Counted from the first letter of the stretch, positions 47,661-61,077 are shown. The stretch is 64,000 nt of DNA from Epiperipatus broadwayi (GCA_028023455.1 JAQFVV010000013.1:7472411-7536410), one strand, 5' to 3'. Program-made: numbers and translations. The notes: generated from the sequence alone by a model not told the origin.

Positions 47661-48335
47661 AGATAATATTCATTAAATAGAGAAACACCCTAACTTCTGA
47701 ATGTTACTAAGAAACTATCAATTACTACTAATTAACAATTCTTGAGAAAAGTTTTTCTCATAGAAGCTCTTTTGTTGGAGGTCTTTAAAGCAAAAGGAGT
47801 CCTCTTATACTTTAAACCCAAACTCATATATGCATTTAAATCCAAAAAGCTATTTATTCTAGATTTGAGAATGTGAAAGAATAACATCTTTCTTGACATT
47901 CTGCAAATAATATTTTTAACTTCACCAGAGAATTGTTTATGTTGAATTAAATATTTATGTGGTTCTTATTATATAGAAATGAGAAGATAATATCCATTAA
48001 ATATATAATTCTCTGAAGAAAAAAATATTATTTGCAGAATGTCAAGAAATATGTTATTCTGTCATATTCTCACACCTAGAATAACTTTCTGGGTTTAAAT
48101 CCACCATATAAGAACTTGGGTTTAAAGTAAAAGATGACCCCATTTAACTTAAAGACTTCCAACAAAAGAGATATTTTGAGAAAAAATTGCTTTACCTCAG
48201 GAATCATTAATTAGTAGTAATTTATAGTTTCTTAGCAACATCAAAAATTAAAATGTTATTTAATGGATATTATATTCTACATTTCTATATAGTAAAATCC
48301 ACATAAACATTTGATTCAATTTATATATATATATA
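47655..48335. repeat. ~680-bp imperfect palindrome
   Basis: The left arm (about 47660-47940) and the right arm (about 48000-48290) are reverse complements with roughly 80 percent visual similarity, for example aagaaactatcaattactactaattaa against ttaattagtagtaatttatagtttctt. The ~60-bp centre (47944-48001, gaattaaatatttatgtgg...ataatatccattaaat) is itself an inverted copy of the outer right end (48257-48318). Minus-strand text in the left arm has a ~60-codon frame (NIICRMSRKMLF to MRKTFLKNC), not recognised. Probably part of the adjacent Penelope element or a foldback transposon. Confidence 0.8.
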
Positions 48336-51300
48336 TTCTAGCCTGGTGCGTTTGCATCCTCACCTCTGGGCAGTATATTATATTAAATAAAACGGGTTCT
48401 AGCTCAGTTAATAATTAATAAATAAAATATTCAGCATTAAAATTCAATGTTTCACTAGCTCAAATTTAAAATACGAATAAGGTTCAGTTTATAAAAATAA
48501 ATTAAATAAATATTTAATATTTTCATGAGACTTGGAAGTGAAAATACAGGTGACAAGATAGATTACATTGAGCCAATATCCTATAGGATACTACCTCAAT
48601 GGCATAAGAACACTATCCCCCTTTATTACTATTTCAAATAACAAACTTATAGTATTCTTACGACTTTAATAACTTCTACTCACTAAGATTAAACTAATAA
48701 TTGAATCTTAATCTTTATCTACTATAATTTAGCTCAATAAAATCTCAGGTTCATAAAATTGTTCTAAGTTAATTTTAAAACTACGGTAGTAAAATATGAG
48801 AAGGGATTTTATGTCATAATCTACTACACTTAAACTAATAATAATAAATAATAATAATATTCTTCATTGTATAACTAATTCTGTATATCTTTTCTTTCAC
48901 TATATTTTTATTACCATAATAAAATAATGAAATAATATAATATAATCTTTTATCTTTATGTAATAATGTAATAAATACGTGGTAGCATTTGATAATCTGA
49001 CAAACAAAGGTGTGTGGCAATGGATAGCATATAATTCAATGTATTATCATGATAACTAATTTATGACCATAAGATAATGTAAAATTATGATTACTTAATT
49101 AAAAAAATACCAATAAAATATTCGAATTCTTAAAATAATTCTTTATTTATCTTTTGTGCAAAATTATATATTTATTTCTATTATTATGGATATATTGTGA
49201 TCTCATGCAGTGTAGTGGGAGGAATACAATCTAGACACACAAATTTTTGAAAAAACAAATTTTAACAAAGTTTATTATTACATTAACAACATAACAATTT
49301 ATTTACAATATGTACTTTTGAAACATCTTAAAGATTTGTACCATTATATATTCTTTATATTTGAACCTCGTTAAGTCTTTACTCTGACTTAAATCAAAAA
49401 AAATATGATAAAATAATACAATATTATTAATCCCTGTTTGATCAATCTTATATAAAAAAAATTACATTTATTTAATGCTTACTCAAAATATATTTTACAT
49501 CCTTTAGCTATTATTCAAGTATGCTTCTTTTTTTATTAAAAAAAATCCATAGAAACATAGTATGGATAAACATAAAATAATACTAATTAAAAACATGGAT
49601 ATCCTCTTTTTTACTAGACAATTTCACTTTAGCAATATTATCGATATCATGTAAAATATCTATTGATAATTTATTTCTAAATTATGGATACTATTGTTCA
49701 CTATTTATTAACTATAATACATTCCATTATAACAATATTATAGTACTATATAATTATAATTACTGATACATTCTCTATTATTGAATAAATATAAATTGTA
49801 CCAAAACTTATTGTGTACATCGTTTTTACTTTATAGCATTATATTAAAATATGCAGTACTCATTTTTAAAAAATTGAAATAAATATTTTAATATTATTTA
49901 ATATTTCAAAAGCAATTTTGCTTTACATATTTTATTCTTAAGATCTTATATTTATTTCCAAAATAAAATAAATCTATAACATATTTTATGATTCTTTCAT
50001 TTGAAGTCCATTGGATTTTCAATTCCAATTCATACAAATTCTATTTCTTCATACAAGTAAATGAACTCATCTCATTCCAAACAATTGCATATCTTTAACA
50101 CTAAATCATCTATTATTTTCTTTTAAATATACCATACTGTACGATGTAGCTACTTTTGGAAATCTAGATAGTGAATAGATTTATAGGATGGGAAGAAAAA
50201 CTAGAATATAACTCATATCGAATAAACATATACCATGGCACAGTGTATTTATAAAACTAGAGGCAAGACCTATTCTGTCTAATATCCTCAAATACTAAAA
50301 TGATGTCAAGCTATTCCTTTAGCTTTATTGAACATCAATACTCCAAGAAAAATAAAACACTGTCCAAAATAAATATGCAATTACAGGGCTTTGTTAACTG
50401 CATTTGCACATCTACAAATATTATAAAATACTGTTCATATTCTCTAAATATCGTAACTTAATAACCTCCTGGATTTATGATCACCATATTATTAATACCA
50501 GGTCACTATCCTATTCTTATTTTCTAAAGATTTATCAGGTCTTACATCAATCAATTACTAACTTGCATATTCAAATAATAAATAAAATTCAACTATAATT
50601 AGAGCAATCTTACTAATCCATAAGAAAAGCTTGCTTACTTCATTATTCTATATTCTTAACCACATACAAACTAATCAGATAATACTTGAACATCCAATAA
50701 TATGAAAGTTTTTTACAAAGAATCACACAAATATTTATTATCATGTTGAGTTATATTATTATTATAAAATCATAGTATACATATTCCAAATAAATCCTGA
50801 TCTCACAATGTTTTAAAATGTTGTATAAAAATCTGTTTACATATAATTAAAACATTTATACTTCATTCATTATTATTCATAGGCAATCTAAAAAAAAAAG
50901 AAAAACAAGAAAATTCATCATAATAAATATCAATAATTCATTAGTTGTTACCAAGTGACATTAGCTCATCATTATCACTTTTGCAGTCTTTTTTTCTCCA
51001 ACTAGATATAACATCGCATACATAAAAATACACATCCATGCTTCTATTTAAAATGTTCTAATTTAAACTATTAAATATTATACTATGGGATTCTAATACT
51101 ATAAATAATTAATATTCATGTTCCTATTCTTCTTAATCAAAAATTTACATTTAAACTAAGTTAATAAATAAATAAAAATTAATCAAGACTATAATTATGT
51201 ATATCTTCAATTAAATCTTCAATTGACAAAATTTTTGATAAAGTTCAAAAAATGTTTATTATTTTCTCGAGAGTTTTTTTTTTTTAAAAAAAAAAAAAAA

Positions 51301-54300
51301 TGTTCACTTCAAGAGAATTTTACAATCTCCCCCATTGCTATGCTTCTCTTGCTTGACAATGAACGGGCGGGCGGCAGTGAGCAATTAAAAAAAAACAATC
51401 ATAGTAAAAAAAAATATGACGTCTTTTTAAATCTTGAAAATTAAACAAAATAATCATCAATATATTCTGGAATAGTTAATAAAATAATAGTTTATAACTT
51501 CTATAGTCCAAAATGATGATTATTGAAATTATAATACTACAAATAATGCCGTGAAGCTTCTTAAATTTCCCAAATAGGAGTAGTAATGCATATATTCCGT
51601 TTGGTTTAGCTTAATCTATCCGATAAACTTTTGCGTAATATAAATATATTTTCATGGTTCCATCCTTTTATTTAATCATATATTTACTTTCTTTATAGGT
51701 TTCTTCCTTAGTGAATTTATTTCCATTTAGTACTTATTTTCAGCGTTTTATTATTATCTTAATTTTCAGGTTTTCCAAAACAAACTTTTATAAGTGCGTA
51801 TTAAACCTTTTTAGACTTTAGGTTTTTATAATATATATGCTTTAGTAAATATTCTTTGTGAGTTTTTTTCTTAAAATAATTTCTTGTAGAATTATTTAAT
51901 GTTTCCTTCACAAAGGATATAATATTTACTTTTACAACTTGATATTTCTATAATTTTATCATAAAGTATACTTGTCTTATTATTTCTTAACTTTGGACAA
52001 GCTTATCTTACTATATAAAATACTGCGTCTTTACTTTTAGACGGCAAACGTTTTTTTTTCCATTTAAGTTTCTTGTACAATGTCCACACTGTTACTCTAT
52101 TCATGAGAACAGTTCTCTTGTTCAGCACTAATAAAACTGTATCGACAAATATTATATACATTTTTAAAATATTATAAATTGAATATATTTTACTTCTTGG
52201 TATATCCATTTTCTTATTGCGAAGTTCTGAATTAGATTTTGATAAAATACTTCTGGTAAAAAAACTTTTAAAAAAAACTAGCACATATTATATGAAGTTA
52301 TTAAAATATTTTTTGTTTAAACTCTCTTTTGCAAATTCTTTTTAAAATAATACTTATTAGCTTTTGCAAGTAAAAAATTATAAGAGAGCACTAAAATTGA
52401 CTAAAATAATAAAATTAAAATTACTATCACCTTTGAGATGATCTCTGCTACCTTCAATACATTTTTTAATCACACTAATCACCGTTGATAAATCAACTGC
52501 AATGGTATTTATACCCTGTAAGAATACCTTATCCTATTGGTTGGTTCTTACTTTTAGTTTGATATCAAATTTGTATATGTGTCAGTTTTACAGAATTAAA
52601 TTTCAAAATAAAAATTATAATGTATTAAAACTTTAAAAAATATTTAAAAATATTACTTTTAGATCAATTATTACTTTACTAAATTGATTAAATACCCTTA
52701 AAATAACTTTTAAAACAATATTTAATGAATTATCCCACTTTTAATATTTAATTTATCTATTTTTTATTTTAATAAGATATTTAACTTTTTTATTAACTGT
52801 ATTCGTCTTTATTATACTATTTAAACATTTAAAACGATAGTTAACTTAATATTTATTATTTGCTTTATGATAGGTAATAATTACATTCAACTCTATAATG
52901 CAATTCTACAATACTTTGAACTTGACTAATCTAAATTCTAGCAAGCAAGTGTGTGTAATTCTATATTACATAAGTCACATGATTAATATAACCAAGACAG
53001 ACTAGCTGATTTTTCTCTGTCTGGGAATAAATAAATTGCTACACATATTGTATTAAATAAAATAATACAATTTAAACATTTGGAAGAATAATTTGGAAAA
53101 TATAGAATCAGATATAACTTTCACTACCATAAAAATTACTTTTAAAATATACAATATTAATTATGATTATTAAATATAATTTATCAATTTAAATATAATA
53201 TTTATTTAAGTATCAGTTTAATACTATTCAAAACGAACTTTTAAATATACTTTTAATATTTATAGCTGTGTTATTTATTATGGCCAGCTTTGCAACCATA
53301 TGAAATAATACTTCTCGCTTTATTTAATTGTTCTTAAGTAATTTAACATAATATTATGCATTGCATATTTTCATTTAGCTTTAAATTGTACTTTTAGATA
53401 TTATTAACACAATATAATTAACACATCAAGAGAACATATTCTAAAATTTAAAATTTTTAATAATTTACTGTGGTGAACTATTTCTGACCTATAGAAAAGG
53501 GCACAATATATATATACTTTTAGTTTATAAAACTGAAACCTTGAAAAATGCTGCCAAATCATCATTATCAGTTATTGGAAAAGCTAAGTTTTAAAAAGAC
53601 AATTAAGATGCACTTAAGAAGTTGCATTTTCTAAATTTGTTTTCAATTTGAATATAAAATTTTTATTGGTAAGATTCTCTTCAAAAAATGTTGTTGTTGT
53701 AAGTATTCTGTCAAATTTGAAGATACATATTATTTTTCTAAAATTATGCTGAAAAAACTATTAGAGACATTTTTTAAAAAATGAAAGCAAGAGGAATAGA
53801 ACATTAATTTTGTTCTATTTTTTAAAATCCATAATTTTTATTACTTTTTTTCATATAAAACTTCCATACTAATTCATACTTTTATTTGTTTTTTAAATAA
53901 TGTACAACAAAAGATAAACTAGCCTTTAAATAATTCACTGTAGCATAAAAACCTTATCAAAAGCTGTTCCTAAAGCAGTGGTGAAGAAAAGGGCATTAAT
54001 TAATAGACTAATCAATTAATGAATGGTGAAACTTTGAACAAGTGTTCATTCTTGTTTAAATCTACTTTAAAAAAATCTAAATATCTATTTATTGATAAGT
54101 ATGGGCCTTAAGCTGCATTGATGTGATCCATCATGGATTCAAACCCAACTTATAAGAATTATGTGAATGCACTATCATATTCATATATTGCTTAAGTATT
54201 ACTTATGTCAATATATAAAAGTTTAATTGATTACAGTCTTAAATAAATATCAATATTACTATTATACAAATTGTGCTCCAAAAAAGATTTTATGATCTGG

Positions 54301-55400
54301 TACAGGAAGCATCAGTCAGAAGTTTCAAGTAAGATATACTTTAAGAGGTTGGTGACTTAAATATCAAAATTAGAATTGAAAAAAAATCTTGTTAATTAAT
54401 ATAAGCTTGAAACAGATATAAAACAGAACAATTAATAAGTTTTTGTTAATTCAATAATATTTTTGTACTAATAGGATTTTTCAATAGTTGAAGCACTTAT
54501 TATACTCATGAACATAACTGGGTAAAGTTTAAAGCAATTGAAATGAGACCTTTCCTGGAATTAGCAATCAAAGATTCTAATAGAAAAAAGCAGTCAAACA
54601 TAAATGGTGGAAAAGATTGTAAATTACTCACATGTATATTTTTTGTGACATTGAAAAATATTTAAAAGTTTGTTTAATATCTTTAATATAATGTAGAGAA
54701 CATATTTATTGCTTTTAGAAATAATATCAGAAATCAACTTCAGATTTTGTATGTTAGTGAATAAATGAACTCTGAGTGGGAAAAAATAATAATTAAATAT
54801 TAATTTCGGGGGAAAATGAGTAAAATAACAAAAAGGCAAAATAGGTGTCAGAAGATATAATGGAAATGCAAAGAAAAAAGGGCCAAAATTTTAAAAAAAT
54901 AAAGATTTTTTTGCAAATTTTCTGATTCAATTATATCCATTTTGCAATGATGTCAAAGCTAGACTCACCATTCATTACTGAAAGTTTTCTTATACAAAGT
55001 CTGTGACCAAATGTTATTTTCTGTATTTTTCTTCCATCTCCAATTTGTTACTTCGGTTATCATTTTTCTACAAACTTACTCATGAACTAAAATTTTTTTT
55101 TTAGCTCATGGGTTTTCATACTTATTTTCATTTTCAGTGTTTTTACAAATATTGTGATAATATAGCTCCTTCTCTTTCCTGAATGTTATTTGAAATCATT
55201 GAATAATTATTGGATATTCATTATTAAGAACTATGTCAGGTATGGAAATAGAAATAATTCAAGCTCTGAGACCTTAATTTTTTCCACCAACATCCTTGAG
55301 TAAAATTTTATTATTCTTAGTGCAGTTTCTATTGCATTAATAAAAAAAAATATTTTCATTAAACTGAAATTTCTAATACCAACAAGCCTAATTTAATGTT
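48336..55400. other. AT-rich intergenic DNA, no gene found
   Basis: Seven kilobases with stops in all frames. Small less AT-rich islands occur at 48345-48375, 49200-49240, 51330-51385 (gaacgggcgggcggc), 52430-52560 and 52940-53040. T12/A15 lies at 51276-51300. No RNA gene, mobile element or coding exon could be supported. The short frames, such as 52003-52284 (-), have no motifs. Confidence 0.4.
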
Positions 55401-55419
55401 TATATTATTTATGCCTTCC

Positions 55420-55950
55420 TCTAGTTATTAATTAAGATGTATGCAAGAAAAGATTTATATAACGTGGAATAACGAAAATAAAAATATCAAAAATAATATT
55501 CAAGTTATAGGTAATACACAAATAATGGATATATAGAAGCTATAAGTATCTGGGAGCAATAACATATTGCAAAAACGATTAGGTAAAAGAAATGGTCAGT
55601 AAAAAAATCTTTAGTATGTAAAAAAGAACGCTGACAGAATTATAATTTATAAACAATAGCAAGAACAGTATTACGATTGGGTCCATATGTATTTTTTAAA
55701 AACCAGTTGATAAAAACAATGATAAGAATAGTAAAATGTTATTAAATAAAAAGGGAGTGATATAATAATTAAAATTGAGATTATATTCTTAAAAAATATA
55801 AATAAATTTAAGCAATCTCAACAACAAAGGGAAAAAATATTGAAAAGAGATGTAAATGATAAGTGGCGTTTGAAGGGAGAGATAAACAATTTCTGGGAAA
55901 AGATTTTTTTAAAAATGCAATAAAAAAAATATTAGAATAAAAAATATACA
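55420..55950 (+). pseudogene. possible LINE reverse transcriptase remnant
   Basis: Scattered text in several frames resembles the C-terminal part of a non-LTR RT: VIGNTQIMDI near 55508-55537, YLGAITYCKND near 55545-55580, then KEMVSKK. These match the usual K-YLG-I-D---KE--- block. Stops are dense and no catalytic motif is seen, so the call is tentative. Confidence 0.4.
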
Positions 55951-57310
55951 GTTAAGAAATAATAATAATAATAATGTAAAAGATTTAGAAATAATCAATG
56001 GAAAAAATAAGGAAGACAAAAAATTAAAACGTAGAATTAAAAAAAAATAATAATAATTGATGATGATCTAGCAATGTGTATGTTAAAAAGAGTAAAATAT
56101 AATAAAAGGCGAAAGTAATCTTTTTTTAAAAAATATATGATGACGTCATTAAAAATTTAATTCAATTCGTTAGGATCATTTCCAAATGAAAGTCAATTTT
56201 TTACATCAATCAAATTAATGATTTTTTAATTATCAACATATTTAGTCGTCATTAAAATGTTTTGAATAATTAATTAGATAAAAAATAATTAAAATGCTTA
56301 ATCATTATTGTTAACCATTAACACTAATTGAAATATTATAAAGACAAAAATTAATAATTTAAATTAATCAGTTTTATAAATAAAGGCATGTCTCTTTTTG
56401 TATAAATGTTTTAAGTGTTTCTAAACTCTCCTCTTATTTCTTAAACACTCAAGTCTTTCTCTCTATAAAAGTATATTCTACATAAACATTTCCCAATTTT
56501 TTTTTTAAATCTCAATTCTATTTCTATAATAAGTATTTCTATCAACAGTTAGTTAAACAAATTTCAAAGCGTTTAAATTTACTATAACTTTAATAATCTT
56601 TCATCTTCTCCAGCTTTAGTTTTCGTCACCTATAAATTATGTCAAATGTGTTTATATACATGAGATTGTTATTAAGTGAATAGGAAGAAGGATAAATTTA
56701 TTAATGATCATTCAATATGTTTTTGTGGACTTATTTGCATGGTTAATGAACATAGAAGTGGTAATCATCAATGTGCATAAATCAATGTTCCAGATATACT
56801 AATTTTTGCCTCTGTGTTTAAACCAAAGAAAATAATATAACTTTTCTTTCTCATAATTAGGAAAACAGAGAAAATGGGTGTGTGATAATGCTTATTCCTC
56901 TTTATAATCATAATAGATAAAATTCACTTATGGCCCTCATATCCTGGAATTGTAAAATCATCAGCAAAGGTAGTAGATGGTGATCAAAGACAGAATGTGC
57001 TAAACAACTCTTGGTTTGTATCTAGATTGCAATTTGAAGATGATCTTTTAGGTAAATCACTTGAGCCAGAAGAATTGTGTAATATTAAATAGGCATTTTC
57101 AGACTTTCTGAAGATAGAAGAAAAGGGGAAAAGACAATTAATTTAAATATTGGATAATTTTTTATTAAAAGACATAAGTATATCACATGAGTTCAACTTA
57201 CTTGTTGTTGTTTTAGAAGCATTTTTTTTCTTTATATCTCTATGTCACCTGCAATAAGTTTATGTAACTAAAAGATATCAAATGATAGTGTTTAATAAAT
57301 TATATCCAGT
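55951..57310. other. AT-rich intergenic DNA
   Basis: No gene recognised. The stretch has many A/T runs and short stop-rich frames. Confidence 0.4.
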
Positions 57311-57319
57311 GCTGTCCTA

Positions 57320-57440
57320 TCCAATATCCCCAGAGTCATTCCAAGCTTATTGTTTTCAACAGTGAAGAACTTTGGACCTTGGAACAGTGCTCTTGGACCT
57401 TTAGAATCCAATGCACTATCCTTCTAGAGCAGCCATCATT
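57320..57440 (+). mobile_element. fragment related to the MITE at 26354
   Basis: caatatcccc, then tca-cagtgaagaacttggac..., then gatccaatgcactatccttc-agcagcca match, with about 70 percent visual similarity, the interior of the 26354-26673 element (caatatcccctgac... to ...ccagcaaccat). The terminal repeats were not found here. Confidence 0.55.
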
Positions 57441-57565
57441 TCTCTCTCCTTTAAACTATCAAGGTATTGGTAGAAATTGAAAACATAATGTTTTCAATCT
57501 AAGAAAATGCACTCTCTGTACACACATACACATATATATAATTGTAATGTAAACAAATATTTTCT

Positions 57566-58252
57566 ATGTCTAGCTAATCTAAGAGTGTACTTCCCATGAA
57601 TACGAATCAATACTAACAGTTAATATTTAGATAATTCTTTGCTTATGATCCTTAATAGCGTTTATCATTAACATAAGAAGGCCCAAAGGCATACACAAAT
57701 AATAATTTAGATCAGTACGACCTGTGAGAATCCTAGCTGACTGTTCTCATGTTCAGAGGTCAGCTCTCCACATTTAAAGTCACTGGGCCTTGAAGTCACT
57801 GTGCCATGGAAAACTATTTGCTCCAACATATATATCCGTGTGCCCAGATGAAGTGCCAAGAATCAAATGTCCTCTTGTTTATCTCATTAGCATTGAGGCA
57901 TTCGTTGTTTTAAATCCCTGCAATTGATTGGCTAATACTCTGTCCATCCACTCAGGTTATTGTTAATCTCCATACAAGAATTTACATTGTTATAGCTTGT
58001 CAAATGTTTTCTTATAAAGAAAATCTAATTCGAATTCCTTTAATTGTTTTATTTCATTAATAACGTATTCTATTCTATGTTATTCATTTTAGAAAATAAT
58101 CTTTTTCTAATTTTAAAGATATAAATCTTTTACTTACTAATTTTAAAAGAATCTTTTAAAATTCTTTAAATTTATTTAACTTATATTTTTTTTTTCTCTA
58201 TAAGTTTATACATATATATGTATGTGCATTTAAGCATACACATACATATCAT
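57566..58252 (-). repeat. Gypsy 3' LTR
   Basis: Matches 59608-60706 (minus its hAT insertion) from gctaatctaag-gtgtacttccc to catacacatacatatca, at roughly 85 percent visual similarity. In element orientation it begins TGATATG and ends CTAGACA, so TG...CA. It is preceded on the minus strand by the purine tract acttgggggaagtaa. Confidence 0.85.
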
Positions 58253-58268
58253 TACTTCCCCCAAGTTC
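58253..58268 (-). promoter_or_regulatory. polypurine tract
   Basis: Minus strand: acttgggggaagtaa directly abuts the TG of the 3' LTR. Polypurine tracts in this position prime plus-strand DNA synthesis in LTR elements. Confidence 0.75.
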
Positions 58269-58344
58269 AGAGATCAGTTTTTAATTTCTGAACTCAGTAT
58301 GTAGTCATTAAAATATGTGGGTCTTTTTATTTCCTTTTAGTATG

Positions 58345-59160
58345 CTGTTGTTATTTATGTTCTGCCTCACTTGATGTATTCTCTCTTATTAACTGGTTGT
58401 TGGTGCCCATTGAGTTGAATAAATTGGGTATTATCTCCTCACTGTCATCTTTACACAACTGGTTTACATGTTTGTGAAGTTCTTCTCTGTTTTTCATTCG
58501 AACTGTAACTACTTGTTTTGATAAATGATAAATAACTTCTGCCTGTGACCAAAACATGTTCATATTATTTTTTACCCACACTTTTTTTTTTTGGTTTAAA
58601 TTTATTAAATTTATAGATACCGGCTTGATATTTATTTTGATCCATAATTGGTACAATGTTTGATAATTTTGTGCGCAACTTTTTATCTCAATACATTTCA
58701 GCCAATGATTTCCCAGATTTAAGCACTAGGGGTTACAAGTTGATGAAAGAGTGCAGTCAGCACTGCTTTGTATATTTTAATTTTCCCCAATTTGTTGATG
58801 GAAGACTTTAGGGTTTGTGCAGCTTTCTCAGCTAATCTGTTGGATTGAAGGTGGTAGGGGCTGAGTGTGTGTTTAATCCCTCATTCTTGCATTGCTTCTT
58901 CAAATTTTGCTGAAGTAAAGCCGAGATAAGCAAAAATTTGCTATAATTTGCTAAATGTCATGTCTATACTAGTGTTACTGACTATTTTATATTCAGTCCA
59001 TGCTGAAAATGCATCAACCACTACTAAAAATAGATAATCCTCAAATGGGCTGCAGTAATCGATGTGTATCCATTGCCATGGCCTTTCAGCTTTAGGCCAT
59101 AGTGCAAACTTAGCTGATGCTTTAGCGCATGTTTGACAGTTTTTGCATTTTTAATATATT
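58345..59160 (-). pseudogene. Gypsy integrase, partial and broken
   Basis: Minus-strand reading gives the zinc-finger end CKNCQTCAKAS (about 59140), then PWQWIHIDYCSPFEDYLFLV (about 59090-59030), the integrase core with its first catalytic Asp. The segment that should hold the DNG motif is deleted or garbled. GIKHTLSPYHLQSNRLAEKA (about 58870-58810) follows; the catalytic Glu is present as AEKA. The 58351-58656 frame ends with VWVKNNM, VTVRMKN and LHKHVNQL, the C-terminal SH3-like tail of Gypsy integrases. Stops interrupt it at several points. It would have inserted the element's DNA into the genome. Confidence 0.88.
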
Positions 59161-59583
59161 TTTCATTATCATTATTATTGCCTGTCAGATTATTTCAGAT
59201 GCAGCAAAATTATCATTCAACATTGCTGTCTTATAAAGACTTTTAAAGAAGAGAAGATAGCAAAAAGCCATCAATATTTCCAGCATGTGAGTGCATCTAC
59301 CGATATTAACTGAAGGCCAACCTAGCAGCATGCTGTGCCAAACAACAACCAAAGTGTGCAGCTAGCCTTAGATCCCAGTCCTTAGTACTATCAGATGTTT
59401 TCTACCTGGAACTCATGCCCACCTCATGATCTGTAAACTAGTGAAAATCTCTCCCTCCTTCATTGTAAACTGGAAAATCAACAAGAAGCAAAACCATTGA
59501 TGGAAAAAACAGGCCAATCGGTTGGAAATCAACAAATCAGGAAACAAGTTAGGAGCCATATCCAGGAAAGTGTGTTGTGCTAT

Positions 59584-59607
59584 ATATCCTGTCAACTGCA
59601 CCAATTA
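59584..59607 (-). promoter_or_regulatory. primer binding site
   Basis: tggtgcagttgacaggat lies 6-7 nt inside the 5' LTR end on the minus strand. It resembles the tggcgcagtcggtaggat class of tRNA-complementary sites used by many metazoan Gypsy elements. Confidence 0.65.
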
Positions 59608-60706
59608 CTATGACTAGCTAATCTAAGAATGTACTTCCCATGAGTACAAATCAATAACAGTTAATATTTAGATATTTTTTTCTTTACGGTCCTTAATAGT
59701 GTTTAACTATTTACATATATACAATCATTAACATAAGAAGCTCTGAAGGCATATACAAATATTAATTTAGATCAATACAACCTGTAAGAGTCCTAGCTGA
59801 TTGTTTTGCATGTTCAGAGGTCAGCTCTCTGCACTTGAAGTTACTGTGCCATGAAAGACATGTGCACAGATTAAGCTCCAAGAATCAAGTATCCTCTTGT
59901 TCATCCCATTAGTACAGAGGCATTCATTGTTTTAAATCCTTGCAATTGATTAGCTAATACTTTGTCCATTTGCTCAGGTGATTCTTCATTTTAAACTCCA
60001 TACAAAAATTTACATTGTTATCTTTATTTAATTAATGAATTATTTTTATAGCTTGTCAAACGTTTTGTTATTAAAGAAATCTAACTCGAATTTCTTTGTT
60101 TTATTTCATTAAAGATGTATTCTATTCTATTTAATTAGACCAGGGGTCCCCAACCTTTTTGCACTTAAGAGCACAATCTATAATACCGGCCAGGTGGTGA
60201 GCACCATTTATTTTTTTCAACCAGATGGCAGGCACTATTTATTTTTTCATTGTAAATTTATAGTTGGATATTGTTAATAATACACATAATGTATAAAAAA
60301 ATATTTATTTCAAAAATAAAATTTTAACATATAATTAACGTTTATATTTTTAAAATGTAAAAGTATAGTATGCCCTACAATTTGATTACAATATAATACA
60401 ATAATTTATAAGAAATTTTAAAAATTAAATTTATTTGTATCAGATAAATAATTTTTTATCATGTTCGGATAGCGGCGGGCACACATAAAATGGTCTGCGG
60501 GCATAGGGTTGGGGACCCCTGAATTAGACTATTATTAATTTTAGAAAATAATCTTTTTCTAATCTTAAAGTTATAAATCTTTTACTTACTAATTTTAAAA
60601 GAATCAGTCTTTTAAAATTCTTTAATTTATTTAACTTATAACTTTCTCTCTCTACAAGTTTATAAATATATGTGTATGTGCATTTAAGCATACACATACA
60701 TATCAA
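59608..60706 (-). repeat. Gypsy 5' LTR, interrupted by a hAT MITE
   Basis: Matches the 3' LTR on both sides of the insertion at 60141-60521. Without the insertion and one copy of the target duplication it is about 710 bp. Ends with catacacatacatatca in the + direction, as in the other LTR. Confidence 0.85.
60141..60521. mobile_element. non-autonomous hAT element (MITE)
   Basis: Perfect 15-bp terminal inverted repeats caggggtccccaacc / ggttggggacccctg bound 381 bp, flanked by an 8-bp direct duplication aattagac (60133-60140 and 60522-60529). The 8-bp duplication and the CAGGGGTCCCCAACC terminus are hallmarks of hAT (Charlie-like) transposons. The interior has no transposase frame. It inserted into the Gypsy LTR, so it is younger than that insertion. 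Confidence 0.95.
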
Positions 60707-60709
60707 GAT

Positions 60710-61077
60710 TATTATTTGATTTTGGGTAATATTTACAGGCAGTACTTTGTATTATTTTTCATTTGAAAAGTAAAACTCTCTAGAAAATTTTATAGTTAAA
60801 AGATTGAATATTAATTATGCAAATAGCACAGCTAATAAAACAATGAACCAGAGAGCATCGAGAATCAACAATATGTAAATTATAGGTGATAGTGTAATTA
60901 GTGAGCAATAGAGAACAGTCAAATTGCTAATGATATCTTACTCGAAAAAGAGAAATGACAGTGCTAAAATTAAAACAGTATATATAATTGCATTAATGGA
61001 GAATAACTAAGAGTTAAAGATACTCATGTATAAACTTTAAAAAATAAAAGTTAAAGCAACTCTGAATTAATGAACTG
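60710..61077. other. AT-rich spacer between two Gypsy elements
   Basis: No recognised gene or repeat. Confidence 0.45.

Larger units (their letters stand above)
57566..60706 (-). mobile_element. Ty3/Gypsy LTR retrotransposon, internally deleted
   Basis: Two LTRs of about 690-720 bp flank a ~1.35-kb interior on the minus strand. The interior starts with a primer-binding-site-like tggtgcagttgacaggat (about 59601-59584) and ends at a polypurine tract (about 58268-58254). Only the integrase end of pol survives; gag, protease, RT and RNase H are missing, so this is an internal deletion derivative. LTR divergence by eye suggests an old insertion. No clean target duplication was seen. Confidence 0.85.
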
